Assembly: GCA_905397405.1 (NCBI GenBank)
Contig: CAJPVJ010000751.1
Coordinates: forward strand, 1 to 20,768
Source of the DNA: Oppiella nova
Taxonomy: Eukaryota; Arthropoda; Arachnida; Sarcoptiformes; Oppiidae
Length of the DNA: 20,768 nucleotides
Direction: 5' to 3'
The position numbers and the translations under genes are program-made. Under the pieces are notes generated by a model. It ran no database searches. It was not told the origin of the DNA and saw nothing but the letters and a program-made list of their open reading frames with translations. This document shows positions 9,766 through 19,203 of the stretch, one piece after another (position 1 is the stretch's first letter; each line of letters begins with the position of its first letter).

Positions 9766-11126
9766 TTATAATTCAATACCAGCTTTATAATGATATTTTA
9801 ATAATTTTATATAAAATAATCCAATGCTGCATATTATCTATAATGAAATAAAATTATAAATTTTAAGAATTTAATATTTAATAACTTATCATGGTAAACC
9901 GCACTAACTTTAAATCCCTGGAAGCTATTAATACGGAATAGTTTCCAACAATAAAATCCATCCTTTTTCTGACCCAACCTTTTCATCAGTGATACTAACT
10001 ATAGATTTTAAAAATAAAATCATTTAAAATGTAATTAATTAATTTATCATGTTAAAACCTTTATTTGAATATTTAATTTATATGTTTGATCATGAGGTAT
10101 TAAAAATGAGTTTAATTTTTTATACGAATTAATTGATTGTTTATTAAGCATGGCTGAAAAGTGTATAATAAATAGCAGGGTTAACATAAATCCGATAAAT
10201 AGGGCAAAAAGAAATAATTTAATTATTATGAATATTTTAGCAAACATTGATAAAAATAATAAAAATATCAAATGCAAAACAACTAGAATCCAATAAATGC
10301 CCAAGTACTTAGACCAATAAATAGTGTTATAATTATTTATCTCCAAAAATATATCATTAAATTTACGAACAATTTTTTGTAAATTAATATTTGGTCTGAA
10401 TTTATCAATATTATTAAAATTATAAGTAGCTGATTTAAGTTTTAAAGTCAAATAATATGTTATTATAGCGTAATATGTTAAGTGAGTAATCATAATGGCA
10501 CATAGGTAATAGGCGTAATATGTCCATAGTAAAATATGTGGTAAAACACATATAATTAAATACACTGAAGTTAATTTAAACAAAAATGCCGATGATACTA
10601 TTATTAAAATCATAAGGGAATTACATTTTAACAAATATTCAGTAATTGTAATACATTTTCGTGAAAATATGAGTAATTTATAAACAATATGTTTGTCGTA
10701 AATCCCAATACTAATGGGTGTTATTAAACCCGAAAGCATCCAAAATACACACAAATCCCGCGGTTTCATACGTTTCCAGTAGTTATAATAATTTAATAGT
10801 TGTGTTAACAGTATAATTAATCCACAGTTTATAACTAATATAGACATTTGTACCCTTATACCCATGAAAAAAGATAAATCACCATAGATAGTATAAAATT
10901 TTAAATTTTGTTTAGGAAGTAATATTAAAATTATTTGCTTCAAAAACATTATAAGAATTAATATAAATGTAAGAATCGGGCTATAAATGAGTGAACGGTT
11001 TGTGGCATTGAATGGCTTATAGAGTGATAGGCCAATACTGTAGAGATGAGTACCAGCCCTCCCGATTACCAATGACCCTGGTAATACTTGATCGCATTTA
11101 ATTGTAACTTGTGGGTTAACATTCAT
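9766..11126 (-). CDS. GR-3: gustatory-receptor-like chemoreceptor, three exons
   Basis: Exons are 11126-10059 (356 codons), 9998-9909 (30 codons) and 9837-9766 (23 codons and stop), giving 409 aa. Phase-0 introns are 60 nt (AAG|GTTTTA..CTATAG) and 71 nt (AAA|GTTAGT..TTATAG). Intron 2 is unrelated in sequence to that of GR-2, while the 72-nt last exon is the same protein with mostly silent changes (IICSIGLFYIKLLKY). This contrast is good evidence that the exon is real. Membrane segments match GR-2. The N-terminus differs (MNVNPQVTIKCD instead of MKVQPNILIKCD), and about 270 bp of unrelated sequence separates it from the shared upstream region. The AATAAA seen after the other copies is changed here. 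The gene reads as intact; its ligand is unknown. Confidence 0.83.
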
Positions 11127-11419
11127 GATTATTGAAACTTGAATTACAAATAATTCTTCTATATATTAAACATATAATTAATATTTATGTTAATATTATA
11201 ATATTATATTTAAATAAACATCAGGTATAATATTATTTTAAGAAACTACCGTATATGTATTTAGTATTAAAGGAATACTGCATTTATATTTCAGTAACAA
11301 GCATCCATTAAACAGTAATTATTATAATCATTATATTTTAAAACCTAATTAAACTAATGTTTAATGGTTAATTTATAAAGTTTATTTTCTAATTACAATT
11401 TTAAAAGTTTGGCTTTCAT
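11127..11419 (-). other. 5' insertion and ghost start codon upstream of GR-3
   Basis: At 11419-11396 the minus strand reads ATGAAAGCCAAACTT, the decayed counterpart of the ATGAAAGTCCAACCT start of GR-2, GR-4 and GR-6, with their usual upstream sequence behind it. It runs into a stop after eight codons. The following 270 bp (11395-11127) are not found in the paralogues and end at the start codon that GR-3 now uses. Confidence 0.55.
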
Positions 11420-11531
11420 TATTTCTGATATAAAATACTATATTATATATTCTGTACATCACTACTAAAAATACAAAGCAAACTATATTTCAATATGTGT
11501 TATAATTGTCAGAAACATCATAATTATAATA

Positions 11532-11700
11532 AAAATCGATACTTTGTTAAACAACACACAGTATTAGTGCAATAACTATATGTAATTATAATAATCTTAT
11601 TGTAGATGTTTATCAAATAAAAACAATTAATTAAATTAATTACCAATAGTTTTATTCTCATATAAAACATTTGAAACGTTATAATAATTATTGTCAAAAT
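11532..11700 (-). promoter_or_regulatory. Conserved upstream block of GR-3
   Basis: Same block as upstream of GR-2: ATCGAT motif, TTGATAAACATCTACA (one change in the core) and TGAGAATAAAACTATT. It lies about 400-570 bp from the GR-3 start because of the intervening insertion. Confidence 0.38.
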
Positions 11701-11745
11701 AAAAAATTATTTTAATTATAATTTTATTTTGCTATGAAATATAAA

Positions 11746-11850
11746 TTAAATAAACTTTTTGACAATAGTAATTTCATTTTCTATCATTACTTTAAATCCA
11801 CTTAGAAATAAATAATCATTTACAATTTTAACAAAATCATCAACACATAA
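11746..11850 (-). pseudogene. Remnant of the 3' end of a RING/TRAF gene upstream of GR-3
   Basis: The minus strand encodes VDDFVKIVNDYLFLSG followed by FKVMIENEITIVKKFI and TAA (11748-11746), with no frame change. RING-2 ends IDDFFEIVNDYLYLSG then LKVMIENDIAISKTFI. This is the longest and cleanest of the three ghosts. Similarity to RING-2 stops near 11850. Confidence 0.82.
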
Positions 11851-11985
11851 ATGCGTTTACATATTTAGATATAAGTATATTTATCTACAAAATTGCATGT
11901 GAGCATAATTTTTTATTATTAATCAGAATAGTCTAGATTTAATAAACTCAATATATTTTTTCAATAAACGGTTTATTTAGATATT
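11849..11985. repeat. Dispersed repeat, copy 1
   Basis: About 135 bp, starting AAATGCGTTTACATATTTAG, recurs on the same strand at 15704-15843 with scattered changes. It begins where the RING-gene remnant ends. No function is evident. Confidence 0.65.
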
Positions 11986-12241
11986 TACTGAAACCGGCAA
12001 AATAATTTATATCAGTACCAAAGTTATTTTTCTAAATTTTTTAGATTATAATATCTTTTCTATTATTTAGAAATTACAGTTTATATTATTATATATTTAT
12101 AATTTTAAATTCTATATTAATGTGCATACCAAAGTTATAAAAATAGTTTATAACAGTTTATAATATAGAAGTCAGTAGTTTATTATAGTATAATAAATGT
12201 ACGTACAATTTTTATAAAATATTTTATAAATATAGTATTTA
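11986..12241. other. AT-rich spacer downstream of GR-4
   Basis: Strongly AT-rich 3' flank of GR-4. TACCAAAGTTAT occurs twice. AATAAA follows the GR-4 stop on the minus strand. No gene is seen. Confidence 0.5.
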
Positions 12242-13549
12242 TTATAATTCAATACCAGCTTTATGATGATACTTCAATAATTTAATATAAAATAGACCAA
12301 TGGTGCATATGATCTATAACATAGTATAAATTATACATATTAACTAAACTAACAAGGCAAATTAAAATTACCTTAAATCCCTGGAATCTATTTATTCGAA
12401 ACAGTTTCCAACAATAAAATCCATCCTTTTTCTGACCCAACCTTTCCATCAATGATACTAACTATAGGTTTAAAAATAAAATCATTTAAAATGAAATTAT
12501 TTAATTTACTGTGTTAATAATAATACCTTTATTTTAAAATTTAATTTAAATGTTTGATCACGAGGTGTTAAAAATGAGTTTAATTTTTTATATGAATTAA
12601 TTGATTGCTTATTAAGCATGGCTGAAAAGTATATAATAAATAGCAGGGTTAACATAAATCCGATAAATACGGAAAACATAAATAATTTAATTATTATGAA
12701 TATTTTAGCAAACATTGATAAAAATAATAAAAATATCAAATGCAAAACAATTAATATCCAATAAATGCCCAAGTACCTAGACCAATAAATAGTGTTATAA
12801 TTATTTATCTCCAAAAATATATCATTAAATTTACGAATAATTTTTTGTAAATTAATATTTGGTCTAAATTTATCAATATTATTAAAACTATAAGTAGCTG
12901 ATTTAAGTTTTAAAGTCAAATAATATGTTATTATAGCGTAATATGTCCATAGTAAAATGTGTGGGAAAACACATATAGCTAAATTAATTGAATTTATTTT
13001 AAACAAAAATGCTGATAATACTACTATTATAATTAACAGGGAATTACATTTTAATTGATATTCTGTAATAGCAATACATTTTCGTGAAAATAAGAGTAAT
13101 TTCTTGACGATATGTTTGTCGTGAATCCCAATACTAATGGGTGTTATTAAACCCGAAAGCATCCAAAATACACACAAATCCCGCGGTTTTATACCTTTCC
13201 AGAAGTTATAGTAATTCAATAGTTGTGTTAACAATATAATGAACCCACAGTTTATATTTAATATAGTCATCTGCACCCTCATACCCATAAAAAAGGATAT
13301 ATCTCCATAAATAGCGTAAAACTTTAAATCTTGTTTAGGAATTAAGATTAAAGTTACAGTTTTCAAAAGCATTATAAGAATTAATATAAATATAAAAATT
13401 GGGTTAAAAATGAGCGAACGGTTTGTGGCATTGAATGGCTTATAGAGTGAGAGACCAATACTGTAGAGATGAGTACCGGCCCTCCCGATCACCAATGACC
13501 CTGGTAACAGTTTATCACATTTAATTAAAATATTAGGTTGGACTTTCAT
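12242..13549 (-). CDS. GR-4: gustatory-receptor-like chemoreceptor with 15-residue internal deletion
   Basis: Exons are 13549-12527 (341 codons), 12461-12372 (30 codons) and 12313-12242 (23 codons and stop), giving 394 aa. Both introns are phase 0 (AAG|GTATTA..CTATAG, 65 nt; AAG|GTAATT..GTTATAG, 58 nt). The C-terminal exons encode MERLGQKKDGFYCWKLFRI and IICTIGLFYIKLLKY. Compared with GR-2, GR-3 and GR-6, exactly 15 residues are missing after position 203, within the double hydrophobic segment. The loss falls between 11-bp direct repeats that are still present in GR-6. This may remove a membrane pass. An in-frame stop nine codons upstream of MKVQ fixes the start. RING-2 lies 292 bp upstream on the same strand, the closest surviving RING/GR pair. 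AATAAA follows the stop. Confidence 0.83.
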
Positions 13550-13647
13550 TATTTCTGATATAAAATATTTATACTATACTACTAAAAATGCAATATAAAC
13601 TTTATTTAATATGTGTTATATTTGTCAGAAACATCATAATTATAATA

Positions 13648-13780
13648 AAAATCGATACTTTCTTACATAAAACACATTATTAGTGTAGATGTTTATCGCA
13701 TAAAATAATTAACTTTATTAATTATTAATAGTTTAATTATCATGCACAACACGTGGCATGTTACAATAGATATTCTTAAC
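13648..13780 (-). promoter_or_regulatory. Conserved upstream block of GR-4, between RING-2 and GR-4
   Basis: Contains TGCGATAAACATCTACA (13684-13700) and ATCGAT, as upstream of GR-2 and GR-6. It lies between the RING-2 stop and the GR-4 start, so it is either the GR-4 promoter or RING-2 3' sequence carried along in the duplication. Confidence 0.4.
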
Positions 13781-13841
13781 ATAAAAAATTATTATAACTA
13801 TAATTTTATTTTGTTATGAAATAGTATTAGTTTTTTAAAAA

Positions 13842-15292
13842 TTAAATAAATGTTTTAGATATAGCAATATCATTTTCTATCATTACCTTCAATCCACTTA
13901 GATATAAATAATCATTCACAATTTCAAAAAAATCATCAATACTAGATTGTTGCACATAAAAACAACCTATGTCACCCTTTATTTCATAAATCTCGGTCGA
14001 TATGACATGGGTGACATTTTCCACTTGCTCGCGCCAATAATCCAGGTTAATTCCTTTCAAGTGAGCCAGTTTCCTTGGCGATGCCACGTCTATTAAATAC
14101 CGAAATTTGTCCATCATACGACCAAGCTCAATAATTCTACGCGGACAATTATCTCGCACATATTCGTCAACAACCAAGCTTTGTCCCCAAAAGCTCCATT
14201 TATTTTTAGTCGTCAAAGTTGCCTTGCTTGTATCTTTTTTACTTGTATTGCTATTTATAAATAAAAATAATTATAGTTCCCTGGGGGGTCATTCACAAAG
14301 GTACATTTGCATAGAATATATGTTAGGGCCATTCATAGAAATGCATACCAAGGTAGATTACACCATAGAAAATGGATGGAGAGGGAATATTTTTTATGCA
14401 TATGCATGTTTGTGGTTATTAAATGAGGGGGGTTAAATGGTGGGTTATAAAATCTATAAACACACAGCCCATTTTACCTTTTATCTATAATATTTTTCAA
14501 TTTCTTTTTATGATCCCGGAGCTTTTTGGCCAACATTTTATTTGACAACATTAGCCGCGCTTTAGAGGTGTTTGCGGCCATCAATTTGCATTTAGTGACC
14601 CGTAATTTGTTAGCATGCATCAGGCTAAGTTTATGTCTTTGCTTATACAGTTGAGCGGGAACATCTTGCGCCATTTTCATTTTCTTCATAAAATCGCGTT
14701 GAATATACGTATATCCAATATCATGACCATTTGCCAGTGGGCATATATGGGCGGCCATGGCTACCGGTGACCCCATATGACTACAATTGTTAGCGCACCA
14801 TGTCATGTATTTAAGGGACAGTTGTGTGAATTTTGCATTCATAGGCTTAAGGCTACCCAACCGGTACTCATTGCCGCAATTTGTGGGACACATCACACAA
14901 TCTGAGCTCTCGCTAATCATATACTTGCCTAAGCACTGGTAGCATATAAAATGGTAAACCCTTTTACCGTAACCTTCGTTGGAGTGGTAGGCAATGTCCC
15001 GTTCATGAGCACCGGTACATCGCATGGGATTAATAGCCGGTGTATGACATATGACACAATCGACATCCGTATGGCCCATATCGGGCGCCGGTATTATGCA
15101 GTATTGATAGTCAGTAGAGGTTTGGTAAGCTCTAGGACCGGTATTACGAGGATAGCCACTAGTTTCGGGTTTTTGGTAGACTATATCATCGGATATATTT
15201 TCATCATTATCTTGTATGGACAGGAAGTCCATTATAACCGGGTTGGGTAGGTATGGGTGGGTTTTAATACGAGCCTCCAGTTCGTCATTCAT
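13842..15292 (-). CDS. RING-2: RING plus TRAF-type zinc-finger protein with coiled coil, two exons
   Basis: Probable E3 ubiquitin ligase with TRAF/SIAH-like layout, 407 aa. Exon 1 is 15292-14478 and exon 2 is 14250-13842. The 227-nt phase-2 intron has donor AAAG|GTAAAA and acceptor AAATAG|CAATAC. RING-like ligands are C79, C82, C92, H96, H114, C117, C120, C132 and C135. The usual third cysteine just before the histidine is absent there; C92/H96 may substitute. A TRAF-type finger follows (C166, C170, H182, C184). Residues about 205-271 are K-, L- and M-rich and probably coiled. A polar linker (NTSKKDTSKA) leads to a C-terminal region of about 120 residues that I do not recognise; no MATH/TRAF-C signature is visible. 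The start agrees with RING-1 (MxxELExRIxxHPY). Unlike RING-1 it has no intron before the coiled coil. It appears intact. Confidence 0.82.
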
Positions 15293-16011
15293 ATTAATAT
15301 GGTTTTTAAAATGACCTTTCTAGTATGATACGGTATAAAACATTAATAGCGTACATATAATTAGAAAATATAATCATATTAATAATAATTATGCAATAAA
15401 AATAGTAAATTTAATTATAATTTAAATTTTATGATTTATATAAACAACCTGTATACTTTATAAGATTAACAACTAATTTTATTTATTATGAAAACTTTAT
15501 AATTTGTCAAACAACAAACACATATTAAATTTTTCATCAATTTTTAAAAAGTATTTATAATAAATTTTGTTTATATTATACTAAACTTTGTTTATATAAT
15601 AATAATCTCGTACTAAATATTCACAATATGTTTAATAATTTTTGAAATATATTATATTTTGTGATTATATTTATCATACTTGATTAATCCATGGATGTTT
15701 ATGTAAATGCGTTTACATATTTAGATATAAGTATATTTATCTACAAATTTGCATGTAATCATAATTTTTTAATTATTAATCAGAATAGTTAAGATTTAAT
15801 AAACTAAATATATTTTTGCAATAAAAGGTTTACTGTATTTAGAAATTTACATTGTTTATCATTGCCAAAATTACTGTTAAAAATGTTTACCTAGCCATTT
15901 ATATTTTTATGACAAGATTGGTATAATAGTTTATTTAATTTATTTTAAAAAAATAATTCATTATAAATATTTATTTCTTTCCATTCACATTAATATCTAA
16001 AATAAAATTAA
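15293..16011. other. AT-rich intergenic region where array polarity flips
   Basis: Genes to the left are all on the minus strand and GR copies to the right are on the plus strand. TTTTATACC lies about 45-50 bp upstream of the RING-2 ATG. The second copy of a dispersed repeat occupies 15704-15843. No gene is visible. Confidence 0.55.
15704..15843. repeat. Dispersed repeat, copy 2
   Basis: Matches 11849-11985 on the same strand. Its start forms a near-palindrome, ATGTAAATGCGTTTACAT. Confidence 0.65.
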
Positions 16012-16659
16012 GCTACTTATAATTTTAATAATATTGATAAATTCAGACCAAATATTAATTTACAAAAAATTGTTCGTAAATTTAATGATATATTTTTGGA
16101 GATAAATAATTATAACACTATTTATTGGTCTAAGTACCTGGGCATTTATTGGATGCTAGTTGTTTTGCATTTGATATTTTTATTATTTTTATCAATGTTT
16201 GCTAAAATATTCATAATAATTAAATTATTTCTTTTTGTCCTATTTATCGGATTTATGTTAACCCTGCTATTTATTATACACTTTTCAGCCATACTTAATA
16301 GACAATCAATTAATTCGTATAATAAATTAAACTCATATTTAAAACCTCATGATCAAACGTTTAAATTAAATATTAAAATAAAGGTATTAGCACAATTAAT
16401 TAATTACATTTTAAATGATTATAATTTTTAAACCCATAGTTAGTATCATTGATGGAAAGGTTGGGTCAGAAAAGGGATGGATTTTATTGTTGGAAACTGT
16501 TTCGAATTAATAGATTCCAGGGATTTAAGGTAATTTTAATTTACCTTGTTAGTTTAGTTAACATGTATAATTTATATTATGTTATAGATCATATGCACCA
16601 TTGGTTTATTTTATATTAAATTATTGAAGTATCATCATAAAGCTGGTATTGAATTGTAA
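16012..16659 (+). pseudogene. GR-5: 5'-truncated chemoreceptor copy
   Basis: Only the 3' part of a GR-2-type gene remains: 16012-16383 (124 codons, equivalent to GR-2 residues 233-356), 16440-16529 (30 codons) and 16588-16659 (23 codons and stop). Both phase-0 introns and their splice sites are intact (AAG|GTATTA..CCATAG, AAG|GTAATT..GTTATAG). The retained frame is entirely open, so truncation is the main damage. Homology starts abruptly at ATYNFNNIDKF, with an in-frame TAA directly before it. TM1-TM4 and the shared promoter region are missing. The 3' flank to about 16895 matches that of GR-2 without the 775-bp transposon. AATAAA follows the stop. A fusion to an unseen upstream exon cannot be excluded, but no candidate is present. 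Confidence 0.8.
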
Positions 16660-17460
16660 TAAATACTATAATTATAATATAATTATGTTGCTAGTGTTAT
16701 AATATGTTTATACGCTTATGTTATAATATAAAAATAAACTAAAATGTCGCTAGTTAATTGAATGTAATGTTCATAAATAATTAAAAATAATAGTAAAAAT
16801 ATTATAATATTTAATATAAAAATGTTTTAATATATTCATAAACAATTTGAATTTCTAAATAAAACTGATTTGAATTTTTGAAATGTAAGCAATATTTCTA
16901 ATAATCATTAGATAAAAGTATAATGACTCGTATGATGTATAAAATAAAATATATTATGAACCATTTTGCTTACATATTTATTAGTGTATAATTAGTTTGA
17001 CCCACAACACTGTTTTAATTATTGTTTTGTTTTAATTATTATCAAACGTTCATAATTAAAGTGTACGTAATTAAATAAAGTAAGCTAAATTTGTACTAAC
17101 TTAATTTAATTGTTAAATTTAATACTTTCTTATAATGTTAAATCAATACACAATTTTATTGAAATAAATATTATTTATGAATAGTCAACAAACGCTTAAT
17201 CGACAAGCATGCTAAATTGCAAATAAGGTTGTTAGATTTAATAATTTATTTTAAAATTATATTAATTTAAACTATCTTAAACTATTAAATTTATCATTGA
17301 CATTTCTAACTAGACATAAAATTTAATATTCCTATTTTAAATGTTATCAACATGATTTTAGTAATTTATAAAATGTCAATTTATGTTAAATAATTACACT
17401 TTAACTAAGGGTATACAGACAGGTCTGATTCAAATTGATTTTTAGCAATCTAGTATTCAT
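16660..17460. other. Intergenic region between GR-5 and GR-6
   Basis: 16660-16895 matches the GR-2 3' flank (6704-6881, inverted). 16896-16950 matches the sequence left of the 775-bp element (5830-5900, inverted). From about 16960 to 17460 it is AT-rich without recognisable genes. Confidence 0.55.
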
Positions 17461-17553
17461 GATTGTGTTGAAATTTAAAATTATTGTTTATTTCTAAGTG
17501 GATAAAAGGTAATGTTATAAAATGAGATTACTATTGTTACAAAATTTATTTAA
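17461..17553 (+). pseudogene. Remnant of the 3' end of a RING/TRAF gene upstream of GR-6
   Basis: Nucleotides TTTCTAAGTGGAT..AAGGTAATG..AAAATGAGATTACTATTGT..TTTATTTAA follow the GR-3 ghost base for base with small indels that break the frame. It ends 324 bp before the GR-6 start, close to the 292-bp spacing of RING-2 and GR-4. Confidence 0.7.
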
Positions 17554-17609
17554 TATAAAATTAATTTATATTTCATAACAAAATTCAACTATAATTATTT
17601 TTTTTTATG

Positions 17610-17765
17610 TTGAGAATATCTATTATAACGTGTCATATGTTTTGTATGAGAATAAAACTATTGATAATTAATTAAATTAATTGCTTTTATGCGATAAACA
17701 TCTACAATAATATATATATAATTTTTGCACTAATATAGTCTATTGTGTAACAAAATATCGATTTT
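17610..17765 (+). promoter_or_regulatory. Conserved upstream block of GR-6
   Basis: Contains TGAGAATAAAACTATT, TGCGATAAACATCTACA (17690-17706) and ATCGATTTTTATTATAATTA, in the same order as upstream of GR-2 and GR-4. Confidence 0.4.
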
Positions 17766-17877
17766 TATTATAATTACGATGCTTTTGATTAATATGAAAC
17801 ATATTAAATATAGTTTTGTATTTTCTGTCGTACATACAGAATATAAATTTATAATACAGTATATTATTTCAGAAACA

Positions 17878-19095
17878 ATGAAAGTCCAACCTAATAACTT
17901 GATTAAATGTGATGCAGTATTACCAGGCTCATTGGTGATTGCGAGGGCCGGGACTCATCTCTACAGTATAGGTCTCTCACTCTATAAGCCATTCAATGCC
18001 ACAAACCGTTTACTCATTTATAGCCCGATTTTTGCATTTATATTAATTCTTATAATGTTTTTGAAACAAATATTTTTAATACTAATTCCTACACAAGATT
18101 TAACATTTTATACTATCTATGGAGATATATCTTTTTTCATGGGTATAAGGGTGCAGATGTCTATATTATGTATAAACAGTGGATTGATTATGTTGTTGAT
18201 ACAATTATTGAATTACTATAACTACTGGAAAGGCATAAAACCGCGGGATTTGTGTGTATTTTGGATGCTTTCGGGTTTAATAACACCCATTAGTATTGGT
18301 ATTCGCGACAAACGTATCACTTATAAATTACTCATATTTTCGCGGAAATGTATCACAATTACTGAAAATTTGTTAAAATGTAATTCCCTATTGATTTTAA
18401 TAATAGTATCATTAACATTTCTTTTTAAATTAACTTCAGTGTATTTAATTATATGTGTTTTACCACATATTTTACTATGGACATATTACGCCTATTACCT
18501 ATGTGCCATTACGATTACTCACTTAACATATTACGCTATAATAACATATTATTTGACATTAAAACTTAAATCAGCTACTTATAATTTTAATAATATTGAT
18601 AAATTCAGACCAAATATTAAACTACAGAAAATTATTCATATATTCAATGATATATTTCTGGAAATAAATGATTATAATACTATTTATTGGTCTAGGTACT
18701 TGGGCATTTATTGGATATTAGTTGTTTTGCATTTAATATTTTTATTATTTTTATCAATATTTGCTAAAATATTCATAATAATTAAATTAATTATTTTTGC
18801 CCAATTTATTGGATTTGTGTTAACCTTGTTATTTATTATACACTTTTCAGCCATACTTAATAGACAATCAATTAATTCATATAAAATATTAAACTCATTT
18901 TTAACACCTCGTGATCAAAGATTTAAATTAAATATTAAAATAAAGGTATTAACACGATAAATTAATTAATTACATTTTAAATGAATATAATTTTTAAACC
19001 AATAGTTATTATCACTGATGGAAAGGTTGGGTCAGAAAAGGGATGGTTTTTATTGTTGGAAACTGTTTCGTATTAATAGATTCCAGGGATTTAAG
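17878..19095 (+). CDS. GR-6: gustatory-receptor-like chemoreceptor, last exon cut off by the gap
   Basis: Exon 1 is 17878-18945 (356 codons) and exon 2 is 19006-19095 (30 codons), separated by a 60-nt phase-0 intron identical to that of GR-2. The donor G of intron 2 is base 19096, and 19097 is N, so the third exon with TM7 is missing from the assembly rather than mutated. The protein differs from GR-2 at roughly 16 positions in the first 205 residues and at none afterwards. The start at MKVQ follows GR-4. Upstream in-frame ATGs, the farthest at 17743, would add up to 45 residues, a stretch partly shared with GR-2. The gene runs opposite to GR-2, so the two form a large inverted pair about 10 kb apart. 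Confidence 0.82.
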
Positions 19096-19096
19096 G

Positions 19097-19097
19097 N
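19097..19097. other. Assembly gap (single N)
   Basis: One N immediately after the first base of GR-6 intron 2. To its right the expected TAATTTTAATTTGCC continuation of the intron is absent and a GC-richer unrelated sequence begins. The true distance and order across this point are unknown. Confidence 0.95.
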
Positions 19098-19203
19098 ATT
19101 GCGATGTCTTATGACTGGCGGACACCACCTCTTCGGCCGCCACTTCTTCGTGCCGTTTGTGGAGTAATCTCTCACTTCTTCGGCGAACACATCTGTCGCC
19201 CAT
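19098..19203 (-). other. Possible first coding exon of an unknown gene, cut by the gap
   Basis: A GC-rich patch reads on the minus strand from ATG (AAAAATGGG context) as MGDRCVRRRSERLLHKRHEE and on, a charged sequence of about 35 residues that runs into the N. It resembles no family I recognise. The higher GC than its surroundings and the favourable start context are the only support. The continuation of this frame beyond the N is antisense to GR-6 exon 2 and is not meaningful. Confidence 0.22.

Noticed and set aside
13842-14216. Stand-alone 124-residue gene
   Set aside because: It begins with TTG, is in phase with RING-2 through a good GT..AG intron, and has a matching terminal exon in RING-1. 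It is the last exon of RING-2.
14107-14436. Plus-strand open frame of 109 codons
   Set aside because: Runs across RING-2 exon 2 and its intron in antisense and shows no family resemblance.
14951-15250. Plus-strand open frame of about 100 codons
   Set aside because: Antisense to RING-2 exon 1; it parallels the antisense frame of RING-1 only because the real genes are homologous.
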